From positions 1-64,000 of the forward strand of contig NZ_BIMF01000014.1 of assembly GCF_004000945.1 (NCBI RefSeq): a stretch of 64,000 nucleotides of DNA, written 5' to 3'. This DNA is from Paenibacillus lautus NBRC 15380 (GTDB lineage: Bacteria > Bacillota > Bacilli > Paenibacillales > Paenibacillaceae). The notes below the pieces were generated by a model. It searched no databases. It was not told where the DNA came from and saw only the letters and a list, made by a program, of their open reading frames with translations. Shown piece after piece: positions 51,127 to 60,246 of this stretch. A program made the position numbers and the translations under genes. How positions within the stretch are numbered: the first letter of the stretch is position 1; the number at the start of each line of letters is the position of its first letter.

Positions 51127-53145
51127 TCATCCAAGGGTCACGATCTCTTCGTTCTTGTGTTCTTGGTCGTACATCCAGACCTTAATCTCATTGATATCCA
51201 TCGGCTTTCCGTAATAATAACCCTGCATGACATGGCAGCCAAGCCCGGTCAAAAAGTCGATATGCTCCTTGTTCTCTACACCTTCCGCGATGACATCCAG
51301 ATTCAAATTCTCTGCCATAAGAACGATGGCGTTAACGATGGCACGTTTGCTGGGCGTGTCCAAATCATTGGTGAACTGGCGGTCCAGCTTTAAAGCATCA
51401 ATCGGAATCCGGTCGAGGAGTCCAATCGAGGAATAACCGGTTCCGAAATCATCCATGGAGACCTTGACCCCCAAGGACCTGATATTCCCGAGCTGGCGGA
51501 TAATATCATTCACATCGTGCAGCACCATGGACTCTGCTATCTCCAGCTCTAACAAGCGAGGTTCCAGATTCGCCTTGTCCAGCACGTTTTGAATAAGCTC
51601 AAGCAGATTGTCGCCATGAAATAAACGAATCGATAAATTCACCGAGACCGGCTGGACGATTCCTCTCTCCTGCCACACCTTGCACTGTTTGCATGCTTCC
51701 TCAAGCGTCCATCGGGTCATCGGTATAATCAGCCCCGTTTCTTCCGCAATCGGTATGAATTCTAGCGGGGATACCACGCCTAATCGGGGATGCTTCCAGC
51801 GGAGCAGCGCCTCGAATCCGACCAAGCGATCACTCTGCACATTCCATTTCGGCTGATATGCAATGAAGAACTCCTTCAATTCAAGCGCTCGCTGCAGGTC
51901 CTTCTCCAATTCCATTTTACGAACCTCTTGAAGACCCATCCCCTCGTCATAGAGGCATTGCTGATTCTTGCCCAGCCCCTTCGCTTTATACATGGCGGTG
52001 TCCGCATTCTTCAGCAGCGTCGTACGGTCAGAGCTATGGACAGAACCGATGCTGATTCCGATGCTTGCCGTCACATACAGCTCGTTACCGTCGATATGGT
52101 AGACGTTTTTTATTTTTTGGAGTATATCGTCTGCTAAGCGCTGGGCATAATTGGGGTCGCTTCGCTTTAAAATAATCAGAAATTCGTCCCCGCCGATCCG
52201 GAATACCTGCTGGCTGCTTCCCATGAATTGACGCAGTCGCTTACCCACTTCCTGGACCAGCATATCCCCAACATTATGACCCAGCGTATCGTTGATCGCC
52301 TTAAATTGGTCCAGATCCAGAAACAGGATCGTAATTTTCTCCGTCTCGGCATTCGTCTCAAAGAATCGGTTCATTTCATTGCGGTTAGGCAAGCCCGTGA
52401 TGGTATCCTGATAGGCCAGCTTTTCCAGCACATGCCGGTCAAAGAACATCGCCCCCCAGGAAATCAGCAGGATGACAAAAATCGTGACCGTCACACCATA
52501 CAGAAGCAGAAAATCGACAGACTGCGGCTGCTGCGTGATCATACCAGCATGAGCCTCAAACCGTGCAGCTTTCATGCCGGTATAATGCATCCCGCATACG
52601 GCAAATCCCATGACAACCGCCGAGCCCCACTTGAGAAAGCTGGACTTGGGATGATTCCGAAAGCGGAGAAACAATAATAAAGCCGCATAGGAAGCTACCA
52701 ATGCAATGATGGCAGACAATACCCAAAGGCCGGGATCATAACTGATCTCAGCATGTATGACCATGGCTTCCATTCCCATGTAATGCATGATGACGATGCC
52801 GCTTCCCATAATGAAGCCGCCAATGGCGATTTTGGACCAGTTAATACTTTTGGGCATCGTAATATAAAACGCGATGAAGGAGGAAACCACGCTGACAAGC
52901 ATCGACATGATGGTCAGAAAGACATCGTACCTCACATTCATATTCATGTGCATGGCCAGCATGCCGACAAAATGCATGGACCAAACGCCGCTTCCCATGA
53001 CCATAGCGCCGCCGAATAGCCAAAAAAACTTGGATTTGCCGTTCGCCTCTGAAATTTTGGATGTAATATTTAAAGCCAAGTATGAAGCAAGTATCGCAAT
53101 CGCAATTGAAAGCCCAACAATATAATAGTTATAATTGCCGTCCAT
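51127..53145 (-). CDS. MHYT-GGDEF-EAL c-di-GMP turnover protein
   Basis: About 672 residues. The N-terminal MHYT domain has seven membrane segments with the repeated motif (MHFVGM, MHYMGM, MHYTGM), thought to bind metal and sense a gas or redox signal. Then come GGDEF (RIGGDEFLIIL intact, no RxxD inhibitory site) and EAL (FEALLRW, ENLNLDVIAEGVE). It can in principle make and break c-di-GMP, which the degenerate GGDEF protein encoded at 31678 may sense. ATG at 53145 is chosen; a GTG at 53160 abuts AAAAGGG. Confidence 0.9.
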   Translation of the reverse strand: MDGNYNYYIVGLSIAIAILASYLALNITSKISEANGKSKFFWLFGGAMVMGSGVWSMHFVGMLAMHMNMNVRYDVFLTIMSMLVSVVSSFIAFYITMPKSINWSKIAIGGFIMGSGIVIMHYMGMEAMVIHAEISYDPGLWVLSAIIALVASYAALLLFLRFRNHPKSSFLKWGSAVVMGFAVCGMHYTGMKAARFEAHAGMITQQPQSVDFLLLYGVTVTIFVILLISWGAMFFDRHVLEKLAYQDTITGLPNRNEMNRFFETNAETEKITILFLDLDQFKAINDTLGHNVGDMLVQEVGKRLRQFMGSSQQVFRIGGDEFLIILKRSDPNYAQRLADDILQKIKNVYHIDGNELYVTASIGISIGSVHSSDRTTLLKNADTAMYKAKGLGKNQQCLYDEGMGLQEVRKMELEKDLQRALELKEFFIAYQPKWNVQSDRLVGFEALLRWKHPRLGVVSPLEFIPIAEETGLIIPMTRWTLEEACKQCKVWQERGIVQPVSVNLSIRLFHGDNLLELIQNVLDKANLEPRLLELEIAESMVLHDVNDIIRQLGNIRSLGVKVSMDDFGTGYSSIGLLDRIPIDALKLDRQFTNDLDTPSKRAIVNAIVLMAENLNLDVIAEGVENKEHIDFLTGLGCHVMQGYYYGKPMDINEIKVWMYDQEHKNEEIVTLG

Positions 53146-53160
53146 CTGAGCTGTGCACAC

Positions 53161-53508
53161 CCCTTTTGTGAGTAATTCTTAAGTCCTATGAAGATCATAC
53201 GTTTCCTAGCGGATAACGTTTCTATTAATTCACGGTGACTCGCCCCTGTGCATGCCAGGAAAAAGCAATCCTTATTTTCACGGCCTCCCTAGTCCTGCAC
53301 TTCTCCATATTATATCTATAGTAACTATTCAATTTCTCGACAAACAAAGAAAGGTGCGAATGCGTCCGGATTTTAATGGGTCTAAAGAACTAATTATTCT
53401 ACGGAGTTCGGGTCTATTCCTCTATCCTATCGAAAATATGGAGCGACAATCTTAAAAATAAAAAGCTACGGACCCTTATTAGGTCAGCAGCTTTTATTTT
53501 GTCTGTCC
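53161..53508. other. intergenic region, no supported gene
   Basis: Apart from the terminator at 53461-53495, no feature is supported. A 67-codon opening (53252-53455) has neither a ribosome binding site nor a recognisable sequence. Confidence 0.6.
53461..53495 (-). terminator. terminator after the HxlR gene
   Basis: AAAAGCT / AGCTTTT outer stem with inner GACC / GGTC. On the minus strand it is followed by TTTTTATTTTT, 14 bp after the hxlR stop. Confidence 0.75.
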
Positions 53509-53847
53509 TCAAGGTGTAATTACCTTCGATTTTCCATTCAAGTACTTCTCGCCCCATTCACAGATTTGATCAAGGATCGGTTGTAGTGAAACGCCCAATT
53601 CACTCAGCTCGTAGACGACCTTAGGCGGCACTTGATTAAAGACCGTTCGCGTGATAATCCCATCCTCCTCCAGCTCCCGCAGCGTCTGCGTTAACATTTT
53701 CTGCGTAATATCCGGCATCTGCTTCTTAATTTCACTCGTTCGCTTGGGGCCATAACTTAAGTGGCACAGCACAATGACCTTCCACTTGCCGCCGATGACA
53801 TCCATGGTCGCCTCAGACGGAATATTGTATTGTCGCTCCCCATTCAT
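53509..53847 (-). CDS. HxlR-family winged-helix regulator
   Basis: 112 residues with the HxlR pattern: MDVIGGKWKVIVLCHLSYGPKR near the N-terminus, ITQKMLTQTLRELEEDGII and YELSELGVSLQPIL. HxlR/YodB-type repressors often control divergently encoded quinone reductases, as here. There is no Cys near residue 6 (YodB has one) and just one Cys in the helix after GGKWK. Three GTAC cores (53906, 53925, 53948) in the intergenic region may form its operator. Confidence 0.9.
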   Translation of the reverse strand: MNGERQYNIPSEATMDVIGGKWKVIVLCHLSYGPKRTSEIKKQMPDITQKMLTQTLRELEEDGIITRTVFNQVPPKVVYELSELGVSLQPILDQICEWGEKYLNGKSKVITP

Positions 53848-54001
53848 AAGAACTTCTCTCCTTTTCGAACGGAAGTGGCATATGGCTGATAACAGGCACT
53901 TTGGGGTACTAATGATACTTTTAGGTACCTATAGAACAATGAAGTGCGTACTTCCTTTCCGTCATTATATGTTACATAATCCCCTTATACCAGTAGTCAA
54001 T

Positions 54002-55005
54002 ATGGAAATTGGAGTTACATTGCCGGAGGTTATGGCGTAATCGGGAGTGCCGTTGCCCGGCATATCCGAACGATCAATCAAGAGGCAGAGATTATACTCG
54101 CCGGAAGGAATCCCGAGAAGGGGAACTTATTAGTGCAAGAGTTAGGGAACGCCCGTACCGCTTTTTTAGATATCCGCCAGGGCCAGTCTCCAACGGAGCT
54201 GGATCAAGTCGACCTTATCGTTTCTACCATCCAGGATCCGGCCGACCTCCTCATTCAAGAAGCCCTTGCAAAAGGAACTGCACATATCGGGATCACGAAG
54301 CTTGCCGACGAACTGACACCAATTCTATTCGCCATGCAAAACCATCCCCCTCAAGCGCCGATTGTGCCTCTGGGACATTCGCAAGCAGGGATCCTGACCT
54401 TGGTCTCGTATCAGGAGGCGAAGTCTTTCCGAAGCATCCAATCAATTAGCTTGGCTGGTCACTATGATGAACGCGATCCGATGGGGCCTATGACGCTGGA
54501 GGAAACCGAAGGGTTTATCAGCCGTGCTCTCCTCCGGGAAAACGGGATATGGAAGTGGGTTGAGGCTGCGAAGTATCCGAGAAGCATAATTCTTTCAAAC
54601 GGTTCCCGGGTAGAAGGTCATCCCATGAGTCTGTTGGATGTTCCAAGCCTCGCTGCTGTTACGGGAGCGCCTAATATTCGATTCGACTTCGCCATTCATG
54701 ACTCTATAGGAACACGGGCTGGAGGCAAGGCCTCCCAAGACCTCTACATTGATCTTGAAGGTGTTCTTCTTGACGGCCGTTCCACGAAACGGAGAATCGC
54801 GTTGACTGATCCGAAAGGACAGGCACATTTTACCGCCCTCGGTATCCTTCTCTCCATTGAGCGTATTCTGGGTTGGGACGGCTCACCTCCTGCTCCCGGA
54901 GGCTTCTATCTACCGGAAACGCTGGTTCCTCTTGAAACTGCAATGACACGTATTGAACAATTTGGCATTCAAATTCGAAGAGAAGAAAGAGACGGTGAAC
55001 CTTAA
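54002..55005 (+). pseudogene. saccharopine-dehydrogenase-like NAD(P)-binding protein, frameshifted near its start
   Basis: A frame open from 53980 to 55005 encodes a Rossmann protein (AGGYGVIGSAVARHI, ILAGRNPEKG, then DLIVSTIQDPADLL), but it has no start codon before the GTG at 54133, which would delete the nucleotide-binding loop. The expected start ATG at 54002 (MEIGV) is in another frame; a single missing base near 54017 would join them. It is either a recent frameshift, a sequencing error, or a rare ATT start at 54019 behind GGAG. It is coupled by TAATG to the next gene. Confidence 0.6.
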
Positions 55006-55598
55006 TGAAGGTATTAACGGTTGTTACGCATCCACGCGAAAATTCCTTTACATTTGCAGTTACCGAGAAGTTTGTACAAGGGCTTCGCGACTCCGGGCAT
55101 GAAGCGGAAATTCTGGACCTCCACCGCATCGGTTTCGATCCGGTCCTGTGGGAGGCAGACGAACCCGATTGGACTGATCCTAACAAACGGTATTCTCCTG
55201 AGGTTGAGGGTGAAATCGCACGAATGAAGGAGCACGACGCGCTGGCCTATATCTTCCCGGTGTGGTGGTACGGAATCCCGGCCATGCTGAAAGGGTATAT
55301 CGACCGTGTCTGGAATCATGGCTTTGCTTACGGAGGCGGATCAAAGCTTCATCACCAACAGGTGTTATGGCTGGCGCTCGCGGGAGCTTCGGAAGATCAT
55401 TTTGCCAAGCGGGGCTATGATCAGATGTTATCCCTTTCCCTCAATATCGGGATGGCCGACTACTCCGGAATCAAAAATTCCCGTGTGGAATTCTTCTATG
55501 ATACGTTAGAGGGCAGACCGGAGCATATGGAGAGTTTGCTCGAACGAGCTTATCAGCTGGGATTGCATTATGCGGATTCTGGAGTAAGCGTGAAATGA
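55005..55598 (+). CDS. NAD(P)H:quinone oxidoreductase, flavodoxin-like fold
   Basis: 197 residues: VLTVVTHPRENSFTFAVTEKF, EAEILDLHRIGFDPV, YIFPVWWYGIPAMLKGYIDRVW and GFAYGGG are typical of KefF/YwrO/MdaB-type FMN or FAD quinone reductases. These reduce quinones by two electrons and protect against electrophiles. Its ATG overlaps the preceding stop (TAATG). It probably belongs to the HxlR-controlled unit. Confidence 0.9.
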   Translation: MKVLTVVTHPRENSFTFAVTEKFVQGLRDSGHEAEILDLHRIGFDPVLWEADEPDWTDPNKRYSPEVEGEIARMKEHDALAYIFPVWWYGIPAMLKGYIDRVWNHGFAYGGGSKLHHQQVLWLALAGASEDHFAKRGYDQMLSLSLNIGMADYSGIKNSRVEFFYDTLEGRPEHMESLLERAYQLGLHYADSGVSVK

Positions 55599-55716
55599 TT
55601 GCTTTATAACGGCATGACACATTCCAGCAATTCATCCCGAACGCTATACGGCGTACGGCGAAAATAGATACAGCACGCACTCATAATATTGCATTGCATG
55701 GTCCCTTAAGAACAGA

Positions 55717-55754
55717 ACAGCCTGAGTCCGCGATGAATCCTGGACTAAGGCTGT
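55717..55754 (-). terminator. probable terminator after the osmC gene
   Basis: ACAGCCT / AGGCTGT stem with inner TCC / GGA. The following minus-strand tract is TTCTGTTCTT, so termination strength is uncertain. Confidence 0.5.
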
Positions 55755-55794
55755 TGTTGGATTGGCTTGAAAAATTAACACAAAAGCTTATCCA

Positions 55795-56214
55795 TTACGC
55801 ATTGCTGCTCGTTTCGATGGGCTCATTCACTTCGATCAGTTCAACAACGGCCTCGCTCTTCAGCGTATTGCCGATCGTGCAGGCGCGTTCTACAACAGAT
55901 TTTAGCTTCTCCTTGTACGCTGCCTCCAGGGTTGGCGGCAGTGTGACATGGACGTTGAAATGCGAGAACTTATTGCTTTTATCCTCTGCCTTTACCGACG
56001 ACACTTCGACATGAATGGAAGACTTATCGTAATCCACGCCGTCGTAAGCCATTATTTTTTGGAGCGAGATGGATACGCACAGCGCCAGGGACGCTTCCAG
56101 CAGTTCTCTCGGTGACAAGCCGCCCTCCAGATTCGGGCCATGGTTTCCTGCGATCTGAAACCCAGCTTCATTGAATATTTGATCCTGGCCCTCTACAATT
56201 TTTAACGTTGTCAT
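55795..56214 (-). CDS. OsmC-family protein
   Basis: 139 residues from the ATG at 56214 (AAGAGG upstream). The OsmC/Ohr fold is indicated by GGLSPRELLEASLALCVSI with the first Cys and VERACTIGNTLK with the second, the pair used for peroxide reduction. It is encoded 31 bp after oppF, so it may be the last gene of the second Opp operon or have its own promoter. Confidence 0.88.
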   Translation of the reverse strand: MTTLKIVEGQDQIFNEAGFQIAGNHGPNLEGGLSPRELLEASLALCVSISLQKIMAYDGVDYDKSSIHVEVSSVKAEDKSNKFSHFNVHVTLPPTLEAAYKEKLKSVVERACTIGNTLKSEAVVELIEVNEPIETSSNA

Positions 56215-56245
56215 GTTCTTCGCCTCTTTTCTTTTAGTCTTCGTT

Positions 56246-57247
56246 TCAGGATGAACGGCTCTCATCAACCAGATGACAAGCTACCTTCTGGTTGGGCCGA
56301 ACTTCTCTTAAAGCCGGAACCTCTGCCTTGCATACATCCGTTGCATAGGGACAGCGCGTATGAAAAACACAACCGCTTGGCGGCGATAAGGGGGACGGGA
56401 TTTCCCCCCGCAACATGATCCGTTCCTTTAATCGGCTGCGGGTAAAGTCAGGTACCGCCGAGAACAGTGCCTTCGTATAGGGATGCAATGGCTCATGGAA
56501 CAAATCGTCCGTCAAAGCCTCCTCCATTATTTTTCCGAGATACATAATGCCGATCCGATCGGAAATATAACGAACCACGCTGATATCATGCGTAATAAAT
56601 AATAGCGTTAATTTCAATTCCCGCTGCAGATGCTTGAGCATATTCAAAATTTGCGACTGAATGGAGACATCCAGTGCCGAGACCGGCTCGTCGCATACGA
56701 TAATCTTCGGATTCATGATGAGCGCGCGCGCCAAGCCTAAACGCTGGCGTTGACCACCTGAGAATTCATGGGGAAAACGGAAATAATGCTCCGGCTGCAG
56801 GCCCACGGTTTTCAAGATGTGAAAGACTTTTTCCTGACGCTCTGCCTTGTCTCCCATTTTATGAATAATCAGGGGTTCCTCCAGAATCCGGCCGATTCTC
56901 TTCCTCGGGTTGAGTGATGAGAACGGATCTTGAAAAACAAGCTGTACGTCCCTGCGGAAGTTCCGCATTTCCTCCCTCGACATCGCAGCCAAATCCCGGT
57001 CCCGGTATAGAACCTGACCTTGGCTTGCCGGGGTTAATCCTAAGATGGTACGCCCCGTGGTGGTTTTACCGGAACCGGATTCTCCAACAAGACCGTACGT
57101 TTCTCCCTCTCTTAATTGAAAGGAAACATCCGTTACGGCTTTCACATATCCCTTGGCGCCCCATAACTTACCGAAAGATCCGTACACCGGAAACTGCTTG
57201 TGAAGGGAGCTTACTTTTAAAATTGAATGATCAGCTGCTTGTTCCAA
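56246..57247 (-). CDS. ABC peptide transporter ATPase (OppF/DppF-like, second system)
   Basis: 333 residues with Walker A GESGSGKTT, signature FSGGQRQR, Walker B IIVCDEPVSALD and the C-terminal CVFHTRCPYA motif. The start is a TTG behind AAGGGAGGGAG and overlaps the upstream oppD by 17 bp. It is the last ATPase of the second five-gene Opp/Dpp operon, whose gene order is A-B-C-D-F. Confidence 0.9.
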   Translation of the reverse strand: MEQAADHSILKVSSLHKQFPVYGSFGKLWGAKGYVKAVTDVSFQLREGETYGLVGESGSGKTTTGRTILGLTPASQGQVLYRDRDLAAMSREEMRNFRRDVQLVFQDPFSSLNPRKRIGRILEEPLIIHKMGDKAERQEKVFHILKTVGLQPEHYFRFPHEFSGGQRQRLGLARALIMNPKIIVCDEPVSALDVSIQSQILNMLKHLQRELKLTLLFITHDISVVRYISDRIGIMYLGKIMEEALTDDLFHEPLHPYTKALFSAVPDFTRSRLKERIMLRGEIPSPLSPPSGCVFHTRCPYATDVCKAEVPALREVRPNQKVACHLVDESRSS

Positions 57248-58253
57248 CGGTTGTCTCCCTCCCTTGCGAATCGTTGATGGCCTCGTAATGCCAGCACTTC
57301 ACTCGATGGTCTGTATGGGCCGTTCGCATCGGCGGCTCTGAGGTACGGCATAACTCATCGGCATATGGACATCGTGAAGAAAAGCCGCAGCCCTGAGGAA
57401 TATCCGTGAGAGAGGGCACCGTTCCCTCAATGACATGAAGCGGGTCGCTCCTGTCTCCTTCCAGCTTGGGGATTGATTGAATCAGTCCCTGCGTATAGGG
57501 ATGCAGCGGCGTGTGAAACAAGCGCTCCGTAGGGGCTTCCTCCACGATTTGCCCTAAGTACATCACCTTCACACCCGTACAAATTTCCGATACGACACCC
57601 AGATCATGCGTTATGAACAGCACGCCCATGCCCATTTTTCGGTTCAAGTCCGCAATGAGCTCCAGAATCTGCGCTTGAATCGTTACGTCGAGCGCGGTTG
57701 TCGGTTCATCCGCAATCAAGAGGTTGGGCTCACAGGAAAGCGCCATGGCAATCATTGCACGCTGCTGCATCCCTCCCGACAGCTGATGAGGATATTCATC
57801 CACTCTCACTTCCGGAGATGGAATACCCGTCATCCGCAGAATCTCAATGGCTTGCTGACGGGCCTCTTTCTTGGACTTCTTCTGATGGAGGCGTATGGCT
57901 TCACCGATTTGATTGCCAATCGTATATACGGGACTTAGGGAGGTAAGCGGGTCCTGAAAAACCATGGAGATTTTGTCGCCCCGGACCGCCCGCAATTTAG
58001 AATGCGGGAGAGACAGCAGGTTCTGCTTCTCAAACAGAATCTCTCCCTCGTACTCGATCGCATCCGTATGGTCCAGCAGCCTCATGATCGATTGGGACAT
58101 TACGCTTTTTCCGCTGCCGGATTCCCCGACAATGCCGATGATGTCGCCTTTATTCATGGAAAAACTGACTCCGTTGACGGCCGTCACTTTCCCCCGCTCG
58201 GTATGAAAATGCGTTTTTAGATTGTTCACTTCCAATAGAGGCTCGTTATTCAT
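57231..58253 (-). CDS. ABC peptide transporter ATPase (OppD/DppD-like, second system)
   Basis: 340 residues with Walker A GESGSGKSV, signature LSGGMQQR (the usual arginine position is Gln), Walker B LLIADEPTTALD and the C-terminal CGFSSRCPYA motif. An ATG follows GGAGGTAA. It works with OppF to drive the pore formed by the next two gene products. Confidence 0.9.
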   Translation of the reverse strand: MNNEPLLEVNNLKTHFHTERGKVTAVNGVSFSMNKGDIIGIVGESGSGKSVMSQSIMRLLDHTDAIEYEGEILFEKQNLLSLPHSKLRAVRGDKISMVFQDPLTSLSPVYTIGNQIGEAIRLHQKKSKKEARQQAIEILRMTGIPSPEVRVDEYPHQLSGGMQQRAMIAMALSCEPNLLIADEPTTALDVTIQAQILELIADLNRKMGMGVLFITHDLGVVSEICTGVKVMYLGQIVEEAPTERLFHTPLHPYTQGLIQSIPKLEGDRSDPLHVIEGTVPSLTDIPQGCGFSSRCPYADELCRTSEPPMRTAHTDHRVKCWHYEAINDSQGRETTVGTSS

Positions 58254-58275
58254 GAAATTACCTCCAGCTTTATAT

Positions 58276-59181
58276 TCATGACTTTCTCAGCTTTTGCTTC
58301 ACGCGGGGATCCAGCAAATCACGCAGTCCGTCGCCCAGCAAATTTAAGCTCAGGACAGATAGAACAAGCGTTGCTCCTGGAAATACAACCATCCACCATG
58401 CCTTATAAATAACAAGCTTGCTCGCCTGCAGAATATTCCCCCAGCTGGCTTCAGGCGCAGGAATGCCCGCTCCGAGAAAGCTTAGCGCGGCCTCGGATAT
58501 AATGGCTTCGGCAAACACGAAGGTAGCCTGCACCAGTAGCGGAGATAGCGTATTGGGCACGATGTGCTGCCATATGATGCGCGTGGAGCTTGCCCCCTGG
58601 ACATGCATTGCTTCTATGTAGGTTTGCTCGCGGACCACCAGCGCGGCCGAGCGAACGACCCGGGCGATATTCGGCGTGAACACGATGGTTAGCGCCGTGA
58701 TGACATTGATGGCGGATGCGCCGAGCGCAGCCATTAAGGCAATAGCTAGCAAGATGCCCGGAATCGCAATCAATCCGTCACAGATGCGCATGAGAATATG
58801 ATCCAATGTTTTATAGTACGTGGCATAGACGCCGATCACGAGCCCCAGAGCGGAGGACAGCAGCGCAACCGCCAGTCCTACGCTAATCGATACCCTGGCG
58901 CCGTAGAGAAGCCTGGTTAACAAATCCCGGCCGAATTCGTCGGTACCCAGCCAATGCTCGGCCCCTGGCGGCATTAAACGTTCCACAACCTTCATGTCAT
59001 ACGGACCGTAGTTCGTGAAGAGCGGTCCGATCAGCGCCAGAATCACCAACAAAACAAAAATGGTCGCTCCGATCAAAAGCCCATAGTTCGACCTCAGTCG
59101 GCGATATCCTAGTGCACGCTGCTCTTTTTTCAGCTTTTTACTGACTTGAGCGACGTATTCTTTTTCCTGAACAGTTGCCAT
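58276..59181 (-). CDS. ABC peptide transporter permease (OppC/DppC-like, second system)
   Basis: 301 residues with an N-terminal helix, the LGTDEFGRDLLTRLLYG motif of DppC/OppC and the EAA loop MHVQGASSTRIIWQHIVPN. It is encoded 15 bp downstream of oppB and 22 bp upstream of oppD. It forms the membrane channel with OppB. Confidence 0.9.
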   Translation of the reverse strand: MATVQEKEYVAQVSKKLKKEQRALGYRRLRSNYGLLIGATIFVLLVILALIGPLFTNYGPYDMKVVERLMPPGAEHWLGTDEFGRDLLTRLLYGARVSISVGLAVALLSSALGLVIGVYATYYKTLDHILMRICDGLIAIPGILLAIALMAALGASAINVITALTIVFTPNIARVVRSAALVVREQTYIEAMHVQGASSTRIIWQHIVPNTLSPLLVQATFVFAEAIISEAALSFLGAGIPAPEASWGNILQASKLVIYKAWWMVVFPGATLVLSVLSLNLLGDGLRDLLDPRVKQKLRKS

Positions 59182-59196
59182 CCAATCACACCTCTT

Positions 59197-60147
59197 TTAT
59201 TTGCGTTCCAAACGAACACGCGGATCAACCGCTCCATAAAGCAAGTCGATGATTAAGTTGATGGTGACGTACATAAGCGTAACGACAAGCACCACGCCTT
59301 GGATCACCGCGAAGTCCCTTCTGGCAATGGAATTCAAGATCAATTGACCCAATCCGGGAATATTGAATATCGCCTCCACGACCACGGCCCCTGTCACCAA
59401 CGTGCCAAACGTTTGTCCAATGACGGTCAGAATGGGCAGAAACGCGCTCCGAAACGCATGTTTGAACAGCACCTTCATTTCATGCAAGCCTTTGGATCTG
59501 GCTGTCTTGATGAAATTCAAATTCAGCACTTCCAGCATGGACGAACGGGTCATCCGCGTAATCAGGGCTGCCTGTATGGTCCCGAGGGAAATGCCGGGAA
59601 GAATCAGATACTTCATATGTTCCCAGAGCCCGCTGCTGAGCGGTTCATATCCAGCCACTGGCAGCCACTGCAGCTTGACGCCAACAAACAGCATAAGGAA
59701 CAATCCCAGCAAAAAACTAGGTAAAGCCATGCCCAGCAAGGATATCCCCATCAGCGTATAATCTGCGAGGGACCCTCGCTTGTAAGCAGCGATAATCCCG
59801 AAGGGAATCGCCAGTATAATTGCGATAACCTGTGCCAGAATGGCCAGCGATAGCGTGGGGGTTACATGCTCCGCAATCGCTTCGCTGACCGGCTGATTCA
59901 TGAAGATCGAATCCCCCAGATCCCCCTTGAACACGTTGGTTACCCAGCTCGTATATTGTTCGAGTATGGGGCGGTCCAATCCCAGGTCCTGATTCAGCTG
60001 CTGTATTTCCTCCTGCGACGCCTCCATTCCCAATATGGCCGCCGCCGGATCCCCTGGCGTAATGTGGATGATCAGAAAAATAGCGATGGTGACAACGGCC
60101 AGTACAGGAATCAGCGACAAAAGTCTTTTCGTAATATAAGCCAGCAC
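59197..60147 (-). CDS. ABC peptide transporter permease (OppB/DppB-like, second system)
   Basis: 316 residues with the OppB N-terminus (KRLLSLIPVLAVVTIAIFLIIHITPGD) and EAA loop KTARSKGLHEMKVLFKHAFRSAFLPI. GTG start behind GAGGGG. It lies 99 bp after oppA, and a strong terminator-like hairpin stands between them, so it is probably expressed at a lower level than the binding protein. Confidence 0.9.
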   Translation of the reverse strand: MLAYITKRLLSLIPVLAVVTIAIFLIIHITPGDPAAAILGMEASQEEIQQLNQDLGLDRPILEQYTSWVTNVFKGDLGDSIFMNQPVSEAIAEHVTPTLSLAILAQVIAIILAIPFGIIAAYKRGSLADYTLMGISLLGMALPSFLLGLFLMLFVGVKLQWLPVAGYEPLSSGLWEHMKYLILPGISLGTIQAALITRMTRSSMLEVLNLNFIKTARSKGLHEMKVLFKHAFRSAFLPILTVIGQTFGTLVTGAVVVEAIFNIPGLGQLILNSIARRDFAVIQGVVLVVTLMYVTINLIIDLLYGAVDPRVRLERK

Positions 60148-60194
60148 GGCAAACCCCTCATTTGTACATGGTCTATGAATCCAATTTCAAAAAA

Positions 60195-60238
60195 GGAAGG
60201 TGTTATCGAAGTTACTCCGGTAACTTGTAACACCCTCC
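60195..60238 (-). terminator. terminator/attenuator hairpin between oppA and oppB (second system)
   Basis: GGAAGGTGTTA-AAGTTAC / GTAACTT-TAACACCCTCC form a long stem with few mismatches. On the minus strand TTTTTT follows. Its place inside the operon suggests partial termination, leaving more oppA message. Confidence 0.8.
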
Positions 60239-60246
60239 ATATACGC

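Noticed and set aside
53252..53455. A 67-codon opening between the GGDEF-EAL and HxlR genes.
   Set aside because: No ribosome binding site and no recognisable sequence.
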